A DNA stretch of 53,737 nucleotides from Pelatocladus maniniholoensis HA4357-MV3 (GTDB lineage: Bacteria; Cyanobacteriota; Cyanobacteriia; Cyanobacteriales; Nostocaceae), in the NCBI GenBank assembly GCA_019359115.1, contig JAHHHW010000100.1, positions 1-53,737 on the forward strand. The letters run 5' to 3'. Both the position numbers and the translations under genes were made by a program. The notes under the pieces are model-generated. The model saw only the letters and a program-made list of their open reading frames with translations. It was not told the origin of the DNA and made no database searches. Numbering within the stretch: the stretch's first letter is position 1; every line of letters starts with the position of its first letter. Of this stretch, positions 19,257 to 27,723 are shown one piece after another.

Positions 19257-20141
19257 ATGGACAAAGTATTAGAACAAACATCTTCGGTGATACTGCGTGG
19301 GGGACGACCCGACGACGCACTCAAGTGTGGCACAATTCTGTATCAAGGGTTCCGTGACATTGCGGAACAGCACGGCTTCGTACCTGACCTTCCTTCTGCG
19401 GAGTATGGGGTACAAATGCTGACCGAAATTTTAGCGAACCCGGCGGTTTATTCAGTCGTGGCTGAGACTGAGGACGGACGCGTTATCGGTAGCAACTTTT
19501 TATGGGAAGGTGACACTATCGCCGGGATTGGCCCCATTACGGTAGACCCCGCCGCGCAAAACAAGTCGGTTGGTCGCCGCTTGATGGAACATGTTTTACA
19601 AAGGACACGCGAAAAACGGTTCGCTGGGGTGCGGCTCCTTCAAGCTGCATATCACAACCGCTCGCTTTGCTTGTATGCAAAACTGGGCTTCGATGTGCGC
19701 GAGCCACTAGCGAACCTTCAAGGACAGGCGCTTGGCTTGAAGATACCTAGTCGCACCGTTCGTCCGGTGACTGAAACCGACCTGACAGCGTGTAATCAAC
19801 TCTGCGATCGCATTCACGGTCATGATCGGGCGGGCGAACTAAAGGGAGCTGTTGAGCGGGGTACAGCAACACTTGTCGAGTATGATGGGCGCGTATCGGG
19901 CTACGCCACCGAAATTGGCTTCCTGGGTCACGCTGTTGGCGAAAACAATGAAGACTTAAAGGCGTTGATCGGAGCAGCTCCAGAGTTCACGGGGTCGGGC
20001 TTTTATCTTCCGACGCGTAACGGCGATCTGTTCCGTTGGTGTTTGAACCATGGGCTGCGTGTCACCCAGACCGCAACGTTGATGAGTCTCGGACTGTATA
20101 ACGAACCGTCAGGGGCCTTTCTATCGTCCGTCCTGTATTAA
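19257..20141 (+). CDS. GNAT-family N-acetyltransferase, tandem-domain type
   Basis: An acetyltransferase of unknown substrate. It has 294 residues from ATG at 19257, with GGAAAGG (19241-19247) as ribosome site; the frame also opens at TTG 19239. The first GNAT domain (about 12-150) has motif A DPAAQNKSVGRRLMEHVL and HNRSLCLYAKLGF. The second half (about 165-294) looks like a degenerate GNAT-like domain. Base composition is visibly GC-richer than the neighbours, which suggests transfer. Its stop overlaps the convergent flv2 stop by four bases (20138-20141). Confidence 0.85.
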   Translation: MDKVLEQTSSVILRGGRPDDALKCGTILYQGFRDIAEQHGFVPDLPSAEYGVQMLTEILANPAVYSVVAETEDGRVIGSNFLWEGDTIAGIGPITVDPAAQNKSVGRRLMEHVLQRTREKRFAGVRLLQAAYHNRSLCLYAKLGFDVREPLANLQGQALGLKIPSRTVRPVTETDLTACNQLCDRIHGHDRAGELKGAVERGTATLVEYDGRVSGYATEIGFLGHAVGENNEDLKALIGAAPEFTGSGFYLPTRNGDLFRWCLNHGLRVTQTATLMSLGLYNEPSGAFLSSVLY

Positions 20142-21880
20142 TAATGACTACCGGATTTGCGATGCTGAATAGCGGTGACACCTGTTGGTTCCAACACTTC
20201 GCCTTTGTCTACGGTGGCATAAATTAACCAGCGATCGCCACATTCAGTTCGTTGTTGCACGGTACATTCTAAATAGGCTAGGGCATCGCTAAGAATTAAA
20301 CAACCGTTGTTAGCTGTTGTGGTTGTTAACTGAGCAAAAGGATCGTCACCTGGAGTATTGTAGTAGGAAAAGTAGCGTCTGAGGTCACGTCCTTCTTTGA
20401 GAATATTCAAAACAAATTGATCGCCAGGATGAATCATCGCATCTGCATTTTGATCTTGAGCGATCGCAATCATCAAACCAGGAGGATTAAAGGTAGCTTG
20501 AGATACCCAAGAGGTGAGGATTCCACTGTGGCTATCACCACGTCGGGTACTGAAAACACACAGCGAACCAATAATCCGTCCAACAGCTTGCTCTGTCCGA
20601 TCTACTTGTGCTTCCGTTAATGCTTGGCGAGAAGTGCGGAGTTTCTTTTTCTTTTTCAAGACTTGGGCAAATTCCGCTCCTGCATCCTGGCATTGTTGCA
20701 TAATAAACTCAGTAGGGCTGAAGCGAACGCGGATAGTTTCAAACCCGAAGCGATAATTGGCATCTAAAAGTTTACTTTCAATCAGATCAATTGCTTCTCC
20801 ACTCCAACCATAAGAACCAAACACACCCGCTAATTTGGTTTTCGCCGCCGCCGAGAGGATAATTCCTAAAGCCGTTTGAATTTGGGTAGGTGCATGGCCG
20901 CCTAAAGTGGGAGAACCGATAATAAAGCCATCACAAGCTTCAATTGCACGAGTAATTTCACTGGGTTCTGTAAATTCGCAGTTAATCGATTCCACTGCAA
21001 CTCCAGTTTGAATCAACCCTTGAGCGATCGCCTGGGCTAAACTTGCCGTACTACCATAAGCAGAAGCATAAAGCAACGCCACTCGCAATTCCTGGGTTTT
21101 TTGTTCCTGACACCATTGGCGATAATCGTAAGTAAAACGACTAACACTGTAACGAACAACAGGGCCATGGCCAGGGGCGTAATATTTTGCTTTGAGATGT
21201 GCTAATTTGTCTAAAGCTATTTCTACTTGTTTGGCTTGGGTAGCGTGGAGACATTCAAAATAGTAACGGCGATCGCCATCGAGTTGCTTCCAATCTTCAT
21301 CAAATAAGACATCGTTACAGACATGTACCCCAAATAACTTATCACTATAAAGAATACGGCTAGCAACATCATAAGTACACATTCCATCTGCCCATCGGGG
21401 AGTTGGTACAGTCACAAATTGCAGTTGATGTCCCTCACCTAAATCCAGAGTATCTTCAGAACGAACAAGTTGGATTTTTGATTCCCAATCAGCAAAAGTA
21501 TTTTTCAGAACATTAGCACCAGGTTTAGAACAAATAATCTTGGCTTGGGGTGCATGTTCTATCAAGACTTTGAGAGTCGCCATCCGATTAGGATTGACAT
21601 GATTGAGAATAATGTAATCTAAGCGAGTTAAATCTTGGTGTTTGTGTAATTCTTCCAAAAAAATCTGAGTAAAAGACTCACCCGGAGGATCAATCAAAGC
21701 AGTGCGATCAGCTTTAATCAAATAACAATTAGCAGTAGTACCTTTTTGGCGAGCATATTCAACCTCAAACTTGAGACGTTCCCAAGTACGCGATCGCAAA
21801 ACCAAAGTCCGAGTACCAATTAGAGCAACTTGAACATCACGAGGGTGACTGACTGTTGAGGTTACAGTTGAGAGAGACAT
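20138..21880 (-). CDS. flv2: Flavodiiron protein Flv2 (class C, non-canonical iron site)
   Basis: Partner of Flv4 in a heterodimer that takes electrons from the photosystem II acceptor side. Domains in order: metallo-beta-lactamase-like (about 20-260), flavodoxin (about 265-410, LLYASAYGSTASLAQAIAQG) and flavin reductase (about 430-580). The iron-ligand motif HxExDH is replaced by NHVNPNR, and the later His/Asp positions read PRWADG and SDKLFG. Such replacement marks the Flv1/Flv2 type, while the distal PGHGP is kept. The ATG at 21880 (MSLSTVTS) fits homologues. TTG at 21925 would overlap the upstream gene's stop and add 15 residues. Confidence 0.92.
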   Translation of the reverse strand: MSLSTVTSTVSHPRDVQVALIGTRTLVLRSRTWERLKFEVEYARQKGTTANCYLIKADRTALIDPPGESFTQIFLEELHKHQDLTRLDYIILNHVNPNRMATLKVLIEHAPQAKIICSKPGANVLKNTFADWESKIQLVRSEDTLDLGEGHQLQFVTVPTPRWADGMCTYDVASRILYSDKLFGVHVCNDVLFDEDWKQLDGDRRYYFECLHATQAKQVEIALDKLAHLKAKYYAPGHGPVVRYSVSRFTYDYRQWCQEQKTQELRVALLYASAYGSTASLAQAIAQGLIQTGVAVESINCEFTEPSEITRAIEACDGFIIGSPTLGGHAPTQIQTALGIILSAAAKTKLAGVFGSYGWSGEAIDLIESKLLDANYRFGFETIRVRFSPTEFIMQQCQDAGAEFAQVLKKKKKLRTSRQALTEAQVDRTEQAVGRIIGSLCVFSTRRGDSHSGILTSWVSQATFNPPGLMIAIAQDQNADAMIHPGDQFVLNILKEGRDLRRYFSYYNTPGDDPFAQLTTTTANNGCLILSDALAYLECTVQQRTECGDRWLIYATVDKGEVLEPTGVTAIQHRKSGSHY

Positions 21881-21921
21881 ATTATTAGTGGAGGGAATGG
21901 GGAATGGGGAAAGGGGAACAT

Positions 21922-22446
21922 TCAAAAATTAGAATGACTATTAATCTCTTGGGCGAGACGTTTTTTGTAACGCTTCGAGACTTCTTGTTCAGGATCAATA
22001 CCTTCAAAAGTTGGAGGAAGCCATACTCTCAAAACCATCAATGCACCCAACACCAGCAAAAAAGCACAAGCAGCCAAAACTTGCACAAACGTAGTTTCTA
22101 GTACACCTCTGACAATCATTTCTCGGAGTACAGAAACAATCGAGACTTCCACAGCAACCCCAATTGAAACCCGTTGCTCTTGCAAATAAATAATCAACAG
22201 ACGAAATAACTCTACTAAAATCAGCAATGACAGAATATCTGCCGTCACAGTGTGGGAGTAAATCGGGGGAATCAAAGAAAGGAACATAGTCCAGATTTGC
22301 AGCACCATAAAGCTAAATAGCCCGATGCATAAAGAAATCACAATTAAATCCTGAATTAGTTCCAGTGCTTGTACAATCCGTCCCAAATTCAACCAACTTT
22401 CTCGTTTTACAGGTTTGACTGGCAAATCTTTCAGCAATTGCATCAT
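21922..22446 (-). CDS. PsiE-like membrane protein of the flv4-flv2 operon (Sll0218-like)
   Basis: A 174-residue integral membrane protein with about four spans (34-60, 70-90, 105-120 and 120-143). The segment VSIVSVLREMIVRG is typical of the phosphate-starvation-inducible PsiE family. Its place between flv4 and flv2 matches sll0218 in Synechocystis, whose product stabilises photosystem II under stress. The function is taken from that synteny. Its stop (21922-21924) lies next to or within the possible upstream start of flv2, consistent with translational coupling. Confidence 0.85.
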   Translation of the reverse strand: MMQLLKDLPVKPVKRESWLNLGRIVQALELIQDLIVISLCIGLFSFMVLQIWTMFLSLIPPIYSHTVTADILSLLILVELFRLLIIYLQEQRVSIGVAVEVSIVSVLREMIVRGVLETTFVQVLAACAFLLVLGALMVLRVWLPPTFEGIDPEQEVSKRYKKRLAQEINSHSNF

Positions 22447-22478
22447 TATAATGACTCCGATGAAGCTAACTTGTCGAG

Positions 22479-22563
22479 ATGGGTGTAGCTCAGAGGTGTA
22501 GGTTTTTTACACTTTGCTCAAAAAATACTGGTTTTAGGGTGTAGACCCTTATACTCTTACACC
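22479..22563. repeat. GGGTGTAG-type repeat between flv4 and the psiE-like gene
   Basis: GGTGTAGCTCAGAGGTGTAG at 22481-22500 and GGGTGTAGACCCTTATACTC then TTACACCC at the far end can partly pair with each other. This short intergenic repeat resembles those at 7120 and 9829. It interrupts the flv operon but is too weak to call a terminator. Confidence 0.4.
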
Positions 22564-22567
22564 CGTG

Positions 22568-24295
22568 TTAATAATGGTTTCCCACTTTACGATGGTGAAC
22601 GGCGGTGAGGGTGTCTAGTTTGCCGACTCTACCAGTGTGGACACTGCTGTAAATAATCCAATGATCGCTGCACTCCATGCGGGTTGTGACTTCACATTCC
22701 ATGTATGCTAAGGCATCTGCCAAAATGGGACAGCCATTGCTAGCGGCGTAAGTTTTGATATCTGCAAACCGATCTGCACCAGGAGAGAAACGCTTGAGGA
22801 AGTGTTTCATTAAGCTTTGATAGTTGTCTTCCTCTAAGACGTTGAGAATAAAGCGATCGCCTATATGCAACAAAGATTCAATAGCCCGATCTTTGGCAAC
22901 TGCAATGGCGACTCCTAAAGGATTCATGCTTGCTTGCATCACCCAAGAAGCTAACATAGCACTATTAACATCGCCTTTTTGGGCAGTAATGATATAGAGT
23001 CCACTACTAAGTCTTCCTAATGCTCTTTCTAAGTCATTATCTAGGGTTTTGATTTGTTTAATCGTGCGATCGCGCATTAACCATTGTCCGATATCAGTTC
23101 CCGCTTCATCACACATTTGTTCTATTACTTTTGTCGGTGGTTCTTTAATCAGAATCGGCGGAAAAGCTTCAGTCAGTCCGATTTCTTGAAATTTATTCCG
23201 CAAAGGATATATTGGTTCATCTTCCCCACCACCAGTTTCAAACAACCCTACTGCTTGTTTATTGTGAGCAGCTGCGAGAATAGTACTTAAAGCTGCATGG
23301 GCATTTTGATCAGATTGAGATGGCATTCCAATAATTAAACCACTTGCTTGACTCACGAATTCTCGAACTTCTTGGGGTTCAGCAGTACTTAAATCTACCA
23401 GTTCAACTGCGACACCATTTCTTGTAATTCCATGAGTGATCGCTCTTGCTAATTGGTCACTATATCCGTAATCTTCACAGTAAAACAGGGCAACAAAGGT
23501 ATCTGCTTTTGCTTGTTCCTGGCTCCATTTTTGATAGGAACTTACCCAGTCTGACAGGTAGTGTTGCAATAAAGGCCCGTGTCCTGTAGCAATCATCCCA
23601 ACATCTAGTTTTTCCATCCGCTTGATTGCAGACAGCACAGAACGGGCATTTGGCCCCATCAGGCAATCATAGTAATATTTAAAGTCTTTTTCTAGTAATT
23701 CTCGATCTTCGTCAAAAGTATAGTCATCACAGTAATGCATCCCAAAAGCATCACAAGTATAAAGGATGCGGGTTTTACTATCGTAGGTAAAAATGGTATC
23801 TGGCCAATGAAGATTGGGAGCAGAGACAAATTCTAACTGATGTCCGTTGCCTAAATCCAAGCGATCGCCATTCTTGACAATTAAAGATTGGAATGGCTGA
23901 TGTACCATGTTTTCCAAAAATTGAATCGCAACTTTTGCCCCGACTACTGTGACTTGAGGTGCTAACTGCAATACTTCTTTTACCAAACCACTATGATCCG
24001 GTTCAGTATGGCTAATAATTAAGTAATCCAGGGTTGAGAGGTCAATCAAGCCTTTGATAGCATCTAAGTATAATTCCTGGAATTTGCGATGAGAAGTATC
24101 AACTAGTGCAGTTTTTTCACCTCTAATCACAAAGGAATTATAAGTTGTGCCATTCTGCAATCCAAACTCAATGTCAAAGCGATCGCGATCCCAATCTAGA
24201 GAACGAATAGCGATCGTTTGCGATCCAATCTCAATCGTTTGTGTAGTCAAGCGACCTGGCGATTTTGTATTCTCACGATCAGTTAGTGCAACCAT
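22568..24295 (-). CDS. flv4: Flavodiiron protein Flv4 (class C, canonical iron site)
   Basis: Forms the Flv2/Flv4 complex that relieves electron pressure on photosystem II at low CO2 and high light (known from Synechocystis). It has 575 residues from ATG at 24295 with an excellent ribosome site, GGAGG six bases upstream. The metallo-beta-lactamase-like domain has the full diiron motif HTEPDH, then NLHWPDT, TCDAFG and TGHGP. Flavodoxin (LFYCEDYGYSDQLARAITHG) and flavin reductase domains follow. It is the first gene of the operon flv4-psiE-like-flv2. The canonical ligands and gene order separate it from flv2. Confidence 0.94.
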   Translation of the reverse strand: MVALTDRENTKSPGRLTTQTIEIGSQTIAIRSLDWDRDRFDIEFGLQNGTTYNSFVIRGEKTALVDTSHRKFQELYLDAIKGLIDLSTLDYLIISHTEPDHSGLVKEVLQLAPQVTVVGAKVAIQFLENMVHQPFQSLIVKNGDRLDLGNGHQLEFVSAPNLHWPDTIFTYDSKTRILYTCDAFGMHYCDDYTFDEDRELLEKDFKYYYDCLMGPNARSVLSAIKRMEKLDVGMIATGHGPLLQHYLSDWVSSYQKWSQEQAKADTFVALFYCEDYGYSDQLARAITHGITRNGVAVELVDLSTAEPQEVREFVSQASGLIIGMPSQSDQNAHAALSTILAAAHNKQAVGLFETGGGEDEPIYPLRNKFQEIGLTEAFPPILIKEPPTKVIEQMCDEAGTDIGQWLMRDRTIKQIKTLDNDLERALGRLSSGLYIITAQKGDVNSAMLASWVMQASMNPLGVAIAVAKDRAIESLLHIGDRFILNVLEEDNYQSLMKHFLKRFSPGADRFADIKTYAASNGCPILADALAYMECEVTTRMECSDHWIIYSSVHTGRVGKLDTLTAVHHRKVGNHY

Positions 24296-24557
24296 TGCTT
24301 GCCTCCAACAATTTTTTGGGGTAATTATGCTCACTTATTTAATCTTTATCTGGATGCACTACATTTGTAAAATGTCAATTTTTAAAGTTTGTTATTAGTT
24401 ATTTAAAATTGTAAAAACATCTTGATTAATTTATGCTTATCATAAGGTTTGTGCGAATCACAAACACAAAGTTCAAGATCCCCGACTTCTGTTGAGGATG
24501 CAGCTGGCGAATCAGGGGTGACATCTCTCATCAACGATTTTTCGTCATTCCACCAGA

Positions 24558-24588
24558 TGTAGAGACGTAGCAATGCTACGTCTCTACA
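24558..24588. repeat. GTAGAGACG palindrome, 14-bp perfect stem
   Basis: TGTAGAGACGTAGC (24558-24571) pairs perfectly with GCTACGTCTCTACA (24575-24588) over a 3-base loop. It shares its arm sequence with the outer layer of the nested element at 18757-19206. It could fold strongly in RNA from either strand. Confidence 0.85.
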
Positions 24589-24614
24589 AGCCAATTTGTG
24601 GGCTTGATTTTATG

Positions 24615-24670
24615 AAGTCGTCTGAAGACGACTTGTGCTATTAGCTAACGGTTTAAACCGTTAGCGGTAT
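24615..24670 (-). repeat. Double-palindrome repeat, copy 1
   Basis: It contains the hairpin AAGTCGTC-TGAA-GACGACTT (24615-24634), a 10-base spacer and the perfect palindrome CTAACGGTTTAAACCGTTAG (24645-24664). The same arrangement on the other strand is at 45655-45709. The copies differ in the hairpin loop, which is inverted. Located just downstream of the hydrolase gene. Confidence 0.85.
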
Positions 24671-24675
24671 AATAA

Positions 24676-26352
24676 TTATTTTTGTGTAGCTCTTGCTAGT
24701 TCGTTTGGAGTCAAAGACTCAATCAGACTCAAGCTCATCTTCTGGTTAGAAATAGATTTAGCATAGGCAGCATTTAAATAGGGAGAGTATTTTGACATGC
24801 CACTCACGTAAGTTTGCAAAAAAGGTACACTCAAGATGCTGATATAAAGACGTGCTTGTCTAGGATCATCTCCAATTAAGTTTGAAGGTAATGGTATTTG
24901 TTTAGAAGAATTACCACTCTCGCCAATACTAGAAAAATGTGTCCCACCAGCAAGCACAACCAGATACTTGTGAGAATAGGTAATCCAGGAGAAGGGTTGT
25001 ATTTGTTCATATAAAGCTGGTGCAATAGTATCATCACTCCCAGCAACGATCATGACCGGAATTTTAATTTGACTTAAGCCCGCTTCACCAAATATGCTGC
25101 TGGTGATTGGATTAATTGCGATCGCAGCTTTGACTCGCTCATCCCGCAAGTTATAGTTAATACCATATTTGTTGCCATGTAATTCTAAGGCGCGACACTG
25201 GAATAGCAAAGACATATTCCAAGTTTGCTGGAGTCTTTTTGGATTGCAGTCTTTGTTGAGTTGTTCAAAGTTAATCTTGGCGCCAGCTAAAGCTAAAGCT
25301 GTATAACCACCAAATGATTGTCCAATTACACCGACTTGTTGTAAGTTAAGTCGATTCTTAAACTTAGGATCATTCTCTAGGCGGTCTAGTATATATTTTA
25401 TATCCAGGGGACGGTTGTAAAATTCGTCCGCTTGTGCTATCTCCTTTGCACTACCGTTAAGTAGCGATCGCAATTGTTGAGTGTCACTACCTGGATGATT
25501 GGGAACTATGACAGCAAAACCGTGGGAAGCTAGATACTTAGCCAAGTATTGAAAGTTGCTGCTGTCTGTGCCTAATCCATGAGAAATGACGATTACAGGA
25601 AGTTTGGTGCGAGTTTTGGGTAGATAAACATCACTCAACAAAAGTCTTTCTCGCCCTCTTGCGCCGTCTACATTTTTCAACGAGGCTTGGATTACACCAA
25701 ATTTTCCCGGACGCTGTACATCTGGTAATTCCGAAAGATTAAACGATGGCGGAATACTAGCAGCTTCTGTTGCTGATTTTTGAGAAACTGCTTCTACAGC
25801 GCGCTTGCTGTCATTCACCATTTTTTCCAGTTCTGCTGCTATACCAAGGGTACGCGCTAAGTCAACATGAATGCTGGGGTTGGGATACTTCCGTATCAAA
25901 TTTAATAGCGTTAAGCCCCCTGGCTCATTGGCAGCTAAAATCAACGCCGCACGCAAAGCATGAAATCCTGGTTCTGGTTGGCGAGATTCCGTTCTAATGA
26001 CTTCTCCCAAGCGTTTGAGCAAAAATTCTCCCTGCGGTGTATAAAGAAACTGTGACACCGCTACAGGATGAACTTTGATCGGACTAATTAATGTTCGGCG
26101 CAACTCCTGAAGCTGTTCTGGTTTCAGAAATTGGGTGTAAGCCGCTAATTCTTCATCTGCTACGCCATTGGTGGCGAAGTTTTCTAAGGCTGTCACAGAC
26201 ACAGAACGTTCTATAGCCGAATAAGAACCATAAATCCGTTCTGCGCTTGAGGCTGAATAACTCAGCCCAAATGTTGGCAGCACCGTCGAGAGAATCAGCA
26301 ACAGCCAATTTTTTCTCAGGGTGCTGATCCATTTACCAAACAAGCTATTCAT
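24676..26352 (-). CDS. Alpha/beta hydrolase with N-terminal DUF1400 domain
   Basis: A probably exported esterase or lipase-like hydrolase of unknown substrate. It has 558 residues from ATG at 26352 (GTG at 26367 in frame). It has a signal or anchor segment (about 13-33), then a cyanobacterial DUF1400 region (ERIYGSYSAIERSVSVTALENFA). In the hydrolase fold the oxyanion loop is VISHGLGTDSSNF, the nucleophile elbow GQSFGGYTA, the acid VAGSDDTIAP and the histidine GGTHFSS. The arrangement resembles platelet-activating-factor acetylhydrolase-like enzymes. Confidence 0.88.
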   Translation of the reverse strand: MNSLFGKWISTLRKNWLLLILSTVLPTFGLSYSASSAERIYGSYSAIERSVSVTALENFATNGVADEELAAYTQFLKPEQLQELRRTLISPIKVHPVAVSQFLYTPQGEFLLKRLGEVIRTESRQPEPGFHALRAALILAANEPGGLTLLNLIRKYPNPSIHVDLARTLGIAAELEKMVNDSKRAVEAVSQKSATEAASIPPSFNLSELPDVQRPGKFGVIQASLKNVDGARGRERLLLSDVYLPKTRTKLPVIVISHGLGTDSSNFQYLAKYLASHGFAVIVPNHPGSDTQQLRSLLNGSAKEIAQADEFYNRPLDIKYILDRLENDPKFKNRLNLQQVGVIGQSFGGYTALALAGAKINFEQLNKDCNPKRLQQTWNMSLLFQCRALELHGNKYGINYNLRDERVKAAIAINPITSSIFGEAGLSQIKIPVMIVAGSDDTIAPALYEQIQPFSWITYSHKYLVVLAGGTHFSSIGESGNSSKQIPLPSNLIGDDPRQARLYISILSVPFLQTYVSGMSKYSPYLNAAYAKSISNQKMSLSLIESLTPNELARATQK

Positions 26353-26659
26353 TGTTCGACGATACACAGTAATTTTGTTGACGAGGCGTGTGGTGTGGTA
26401 GTCATTTTTACACCTTGATTTTAGTTTTTGTGATGCGCCTCTGAATCTATTGGATTTTTCGCAGTTCGTGAAATTTTGTCAAGTCTACTGGATAAGTTGA
26501 GTTACTTACCTAGATGTCAATCGAAGCCTTTAGCTGACGATAACTATGTCATCATATCAAAGAACAAAAACATTCGCTTACGTGATACAAATCATCATCA
26601 TTAGAATGTTATTAACTTGATTAATGCAACAGTAAAAGTACTTAGAAAATAAAATTTAA
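26353..26659. other. Intergenic region
   Basis: About 300 bases between the hydrolase and transporter genes, both on the minus strand. I see no repeat, hairpin or frame. The hydrolase promoter is probably here. Confidence 0.4.
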
Positions 26660-27652
26660 CTAGCGTTTATTCAAGGCGATCGCTACTGAACTAGTGACTA
26701 TTAAAATTGCTCCTAATATGCCTACCAAAGTTAATTGTTCAGAAGCAATTAAATCAGGTGCAATTACCGATACAAATCTTACTGATAATAAAGTGACAAT
26801 CGGCGTACAAGCCAATACTGCACTGACTCGTGAAGCTTCCCAGTGTTCCAAAGCTTCGGAAAAAGCACCATAAGCAATGAGAGTGTTTAAAGCGCAGAAA
26901 AATAATATTCCGAAATGAAAAGAGTCAAGTAGCAAAATTATTTTGAGGTTGGCAAATATAGAGAAAAATAAAGTACAACCTCCATAAATAATCAACATAA
27001 TATTAGTAGAAGGTAAAGATTTTAATAACTGTTTTTGGGCTAAGGCATAAACTGCCCAAGTAACTGCTGCTAGTACAATAAAACTACTACCAATTAAATA
27101 TTTTTGATAAGGCTGAAGAATAATTTTATAACCGTTAAAATTTAGATATAGCTGAGAGGAATTAGTGGATTGAGAAATTCCTAGAAATGATTGCAAAAGT
27201 TGTTCGTTAAAAAACAAAATAAAACCTAAACTGAGAATTCCTAAAGCAAGCCACTGAGCCAGTGTATATTGTTCTCGGAAAATCAATAAACCTCCCAAAC
27301 CCATGAAAAAAGGCGCTAATTGGATGAGTACTTGGGCGTTGGAAGGTGAAGTTAACATCAAGCCTTGCAGGAAACAAATGTAATTTCCAGCTAAGAAAAT
27401 TGTTGCGATCGCTAACAATTTCCAAGAAGTAGAACGTAGTCGTGTGAATGTAGGTAAATTCCCCTGTACACCTAAATAAATTGCTAGCAAAACAAACGCG
27501 ACAAAAAAACGAAACCAGGTGATAGTATATACATCTATTTTTTCTAATGTTACTGATAAGGCGATTGGTAGAATTCCCCACAAAAAAACAGTCACTAGCG
27601 ACAATGCTAGTCCTAAGCGCCAGCGACCAGATGTTTGATGAATTTTAGTCAT
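26660..27652 (-). CDS. DMT-superfamily (EamA) transporter
   Basis: An inner-membrane drug/metabolite transporter with unknown cargo. It has 330 residues and about ten membrane spans, forming two EamA repeats (about 15-150 and 190-325). Typical features: FLWGILPIALSVTLEKIDVYTITWFRF at the start of repeat 1 and AAVTWAVYALAQKQLLKSLPS at the start of repeat 2. EHWEASRVSAVLACTPIVTLL lies near the end. It is probably co-transcribed with the acetyltransferase upstream at 27724. Confidence 0.9.
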   Translation of the reverse strand: MTKIHQTSGRWRLGLALSLVTVFLWGILPIALSVTLEKIDVYTITWFRFFVAFVLLAIYLGVQGNLPTFTRLRSTSWKLLAIATIFLAGNYICFLQGLMLTSPSNAQVLIQLAPFFMGLGGLLIFREQYTLAQWLALGILSLGFILFFNEQLLQSFLGISQSTNSSQLYLNFNGYKIILQPYQKYLIGSSFIVLAAVTWAVYALAQKQLLKSLPSTNIMLIIYGGCTLFFSIFANLKIILLLDSFHFGILFFCALNTLIAYGAFSEALEHWEASRVSAVLACTPIVTLLSVRFVSVIAPDLIASEQLTLVGILGAILIVTSSVAIALNKR

Positions 27653-27716
27653 TAGTCATTGGTTATTGGTTATTGGTCATTAGCCATTGGTCAATGAATT
27701 AACAAAAGGACAAATG
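27652..27716. repeat. TCATTGGTTAT-type short tandem repeat
   Basis: Degenerate 7-base units such as GTCATTG, GTTATTG and GTCATTA are strung between the transporter start and the Eis-like gene. Similar strings occur at 33153-33250. They are part of the short repeats common between Nostocales genes. Confidence 0.5.
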
Positions 27717-27723
27717 ACAACTT

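Larger units (their letters stand above)
24296..24675. other. Intergenic region upstream of flv4 with two palindromic repeats
   Basis: This gap carries the flv4 promoter region and the 3' side of the hydrolase gene. It contains the palindromes described at 24558-24588 and 24615-24670. No small gene is supported. Confidence 0.5.
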
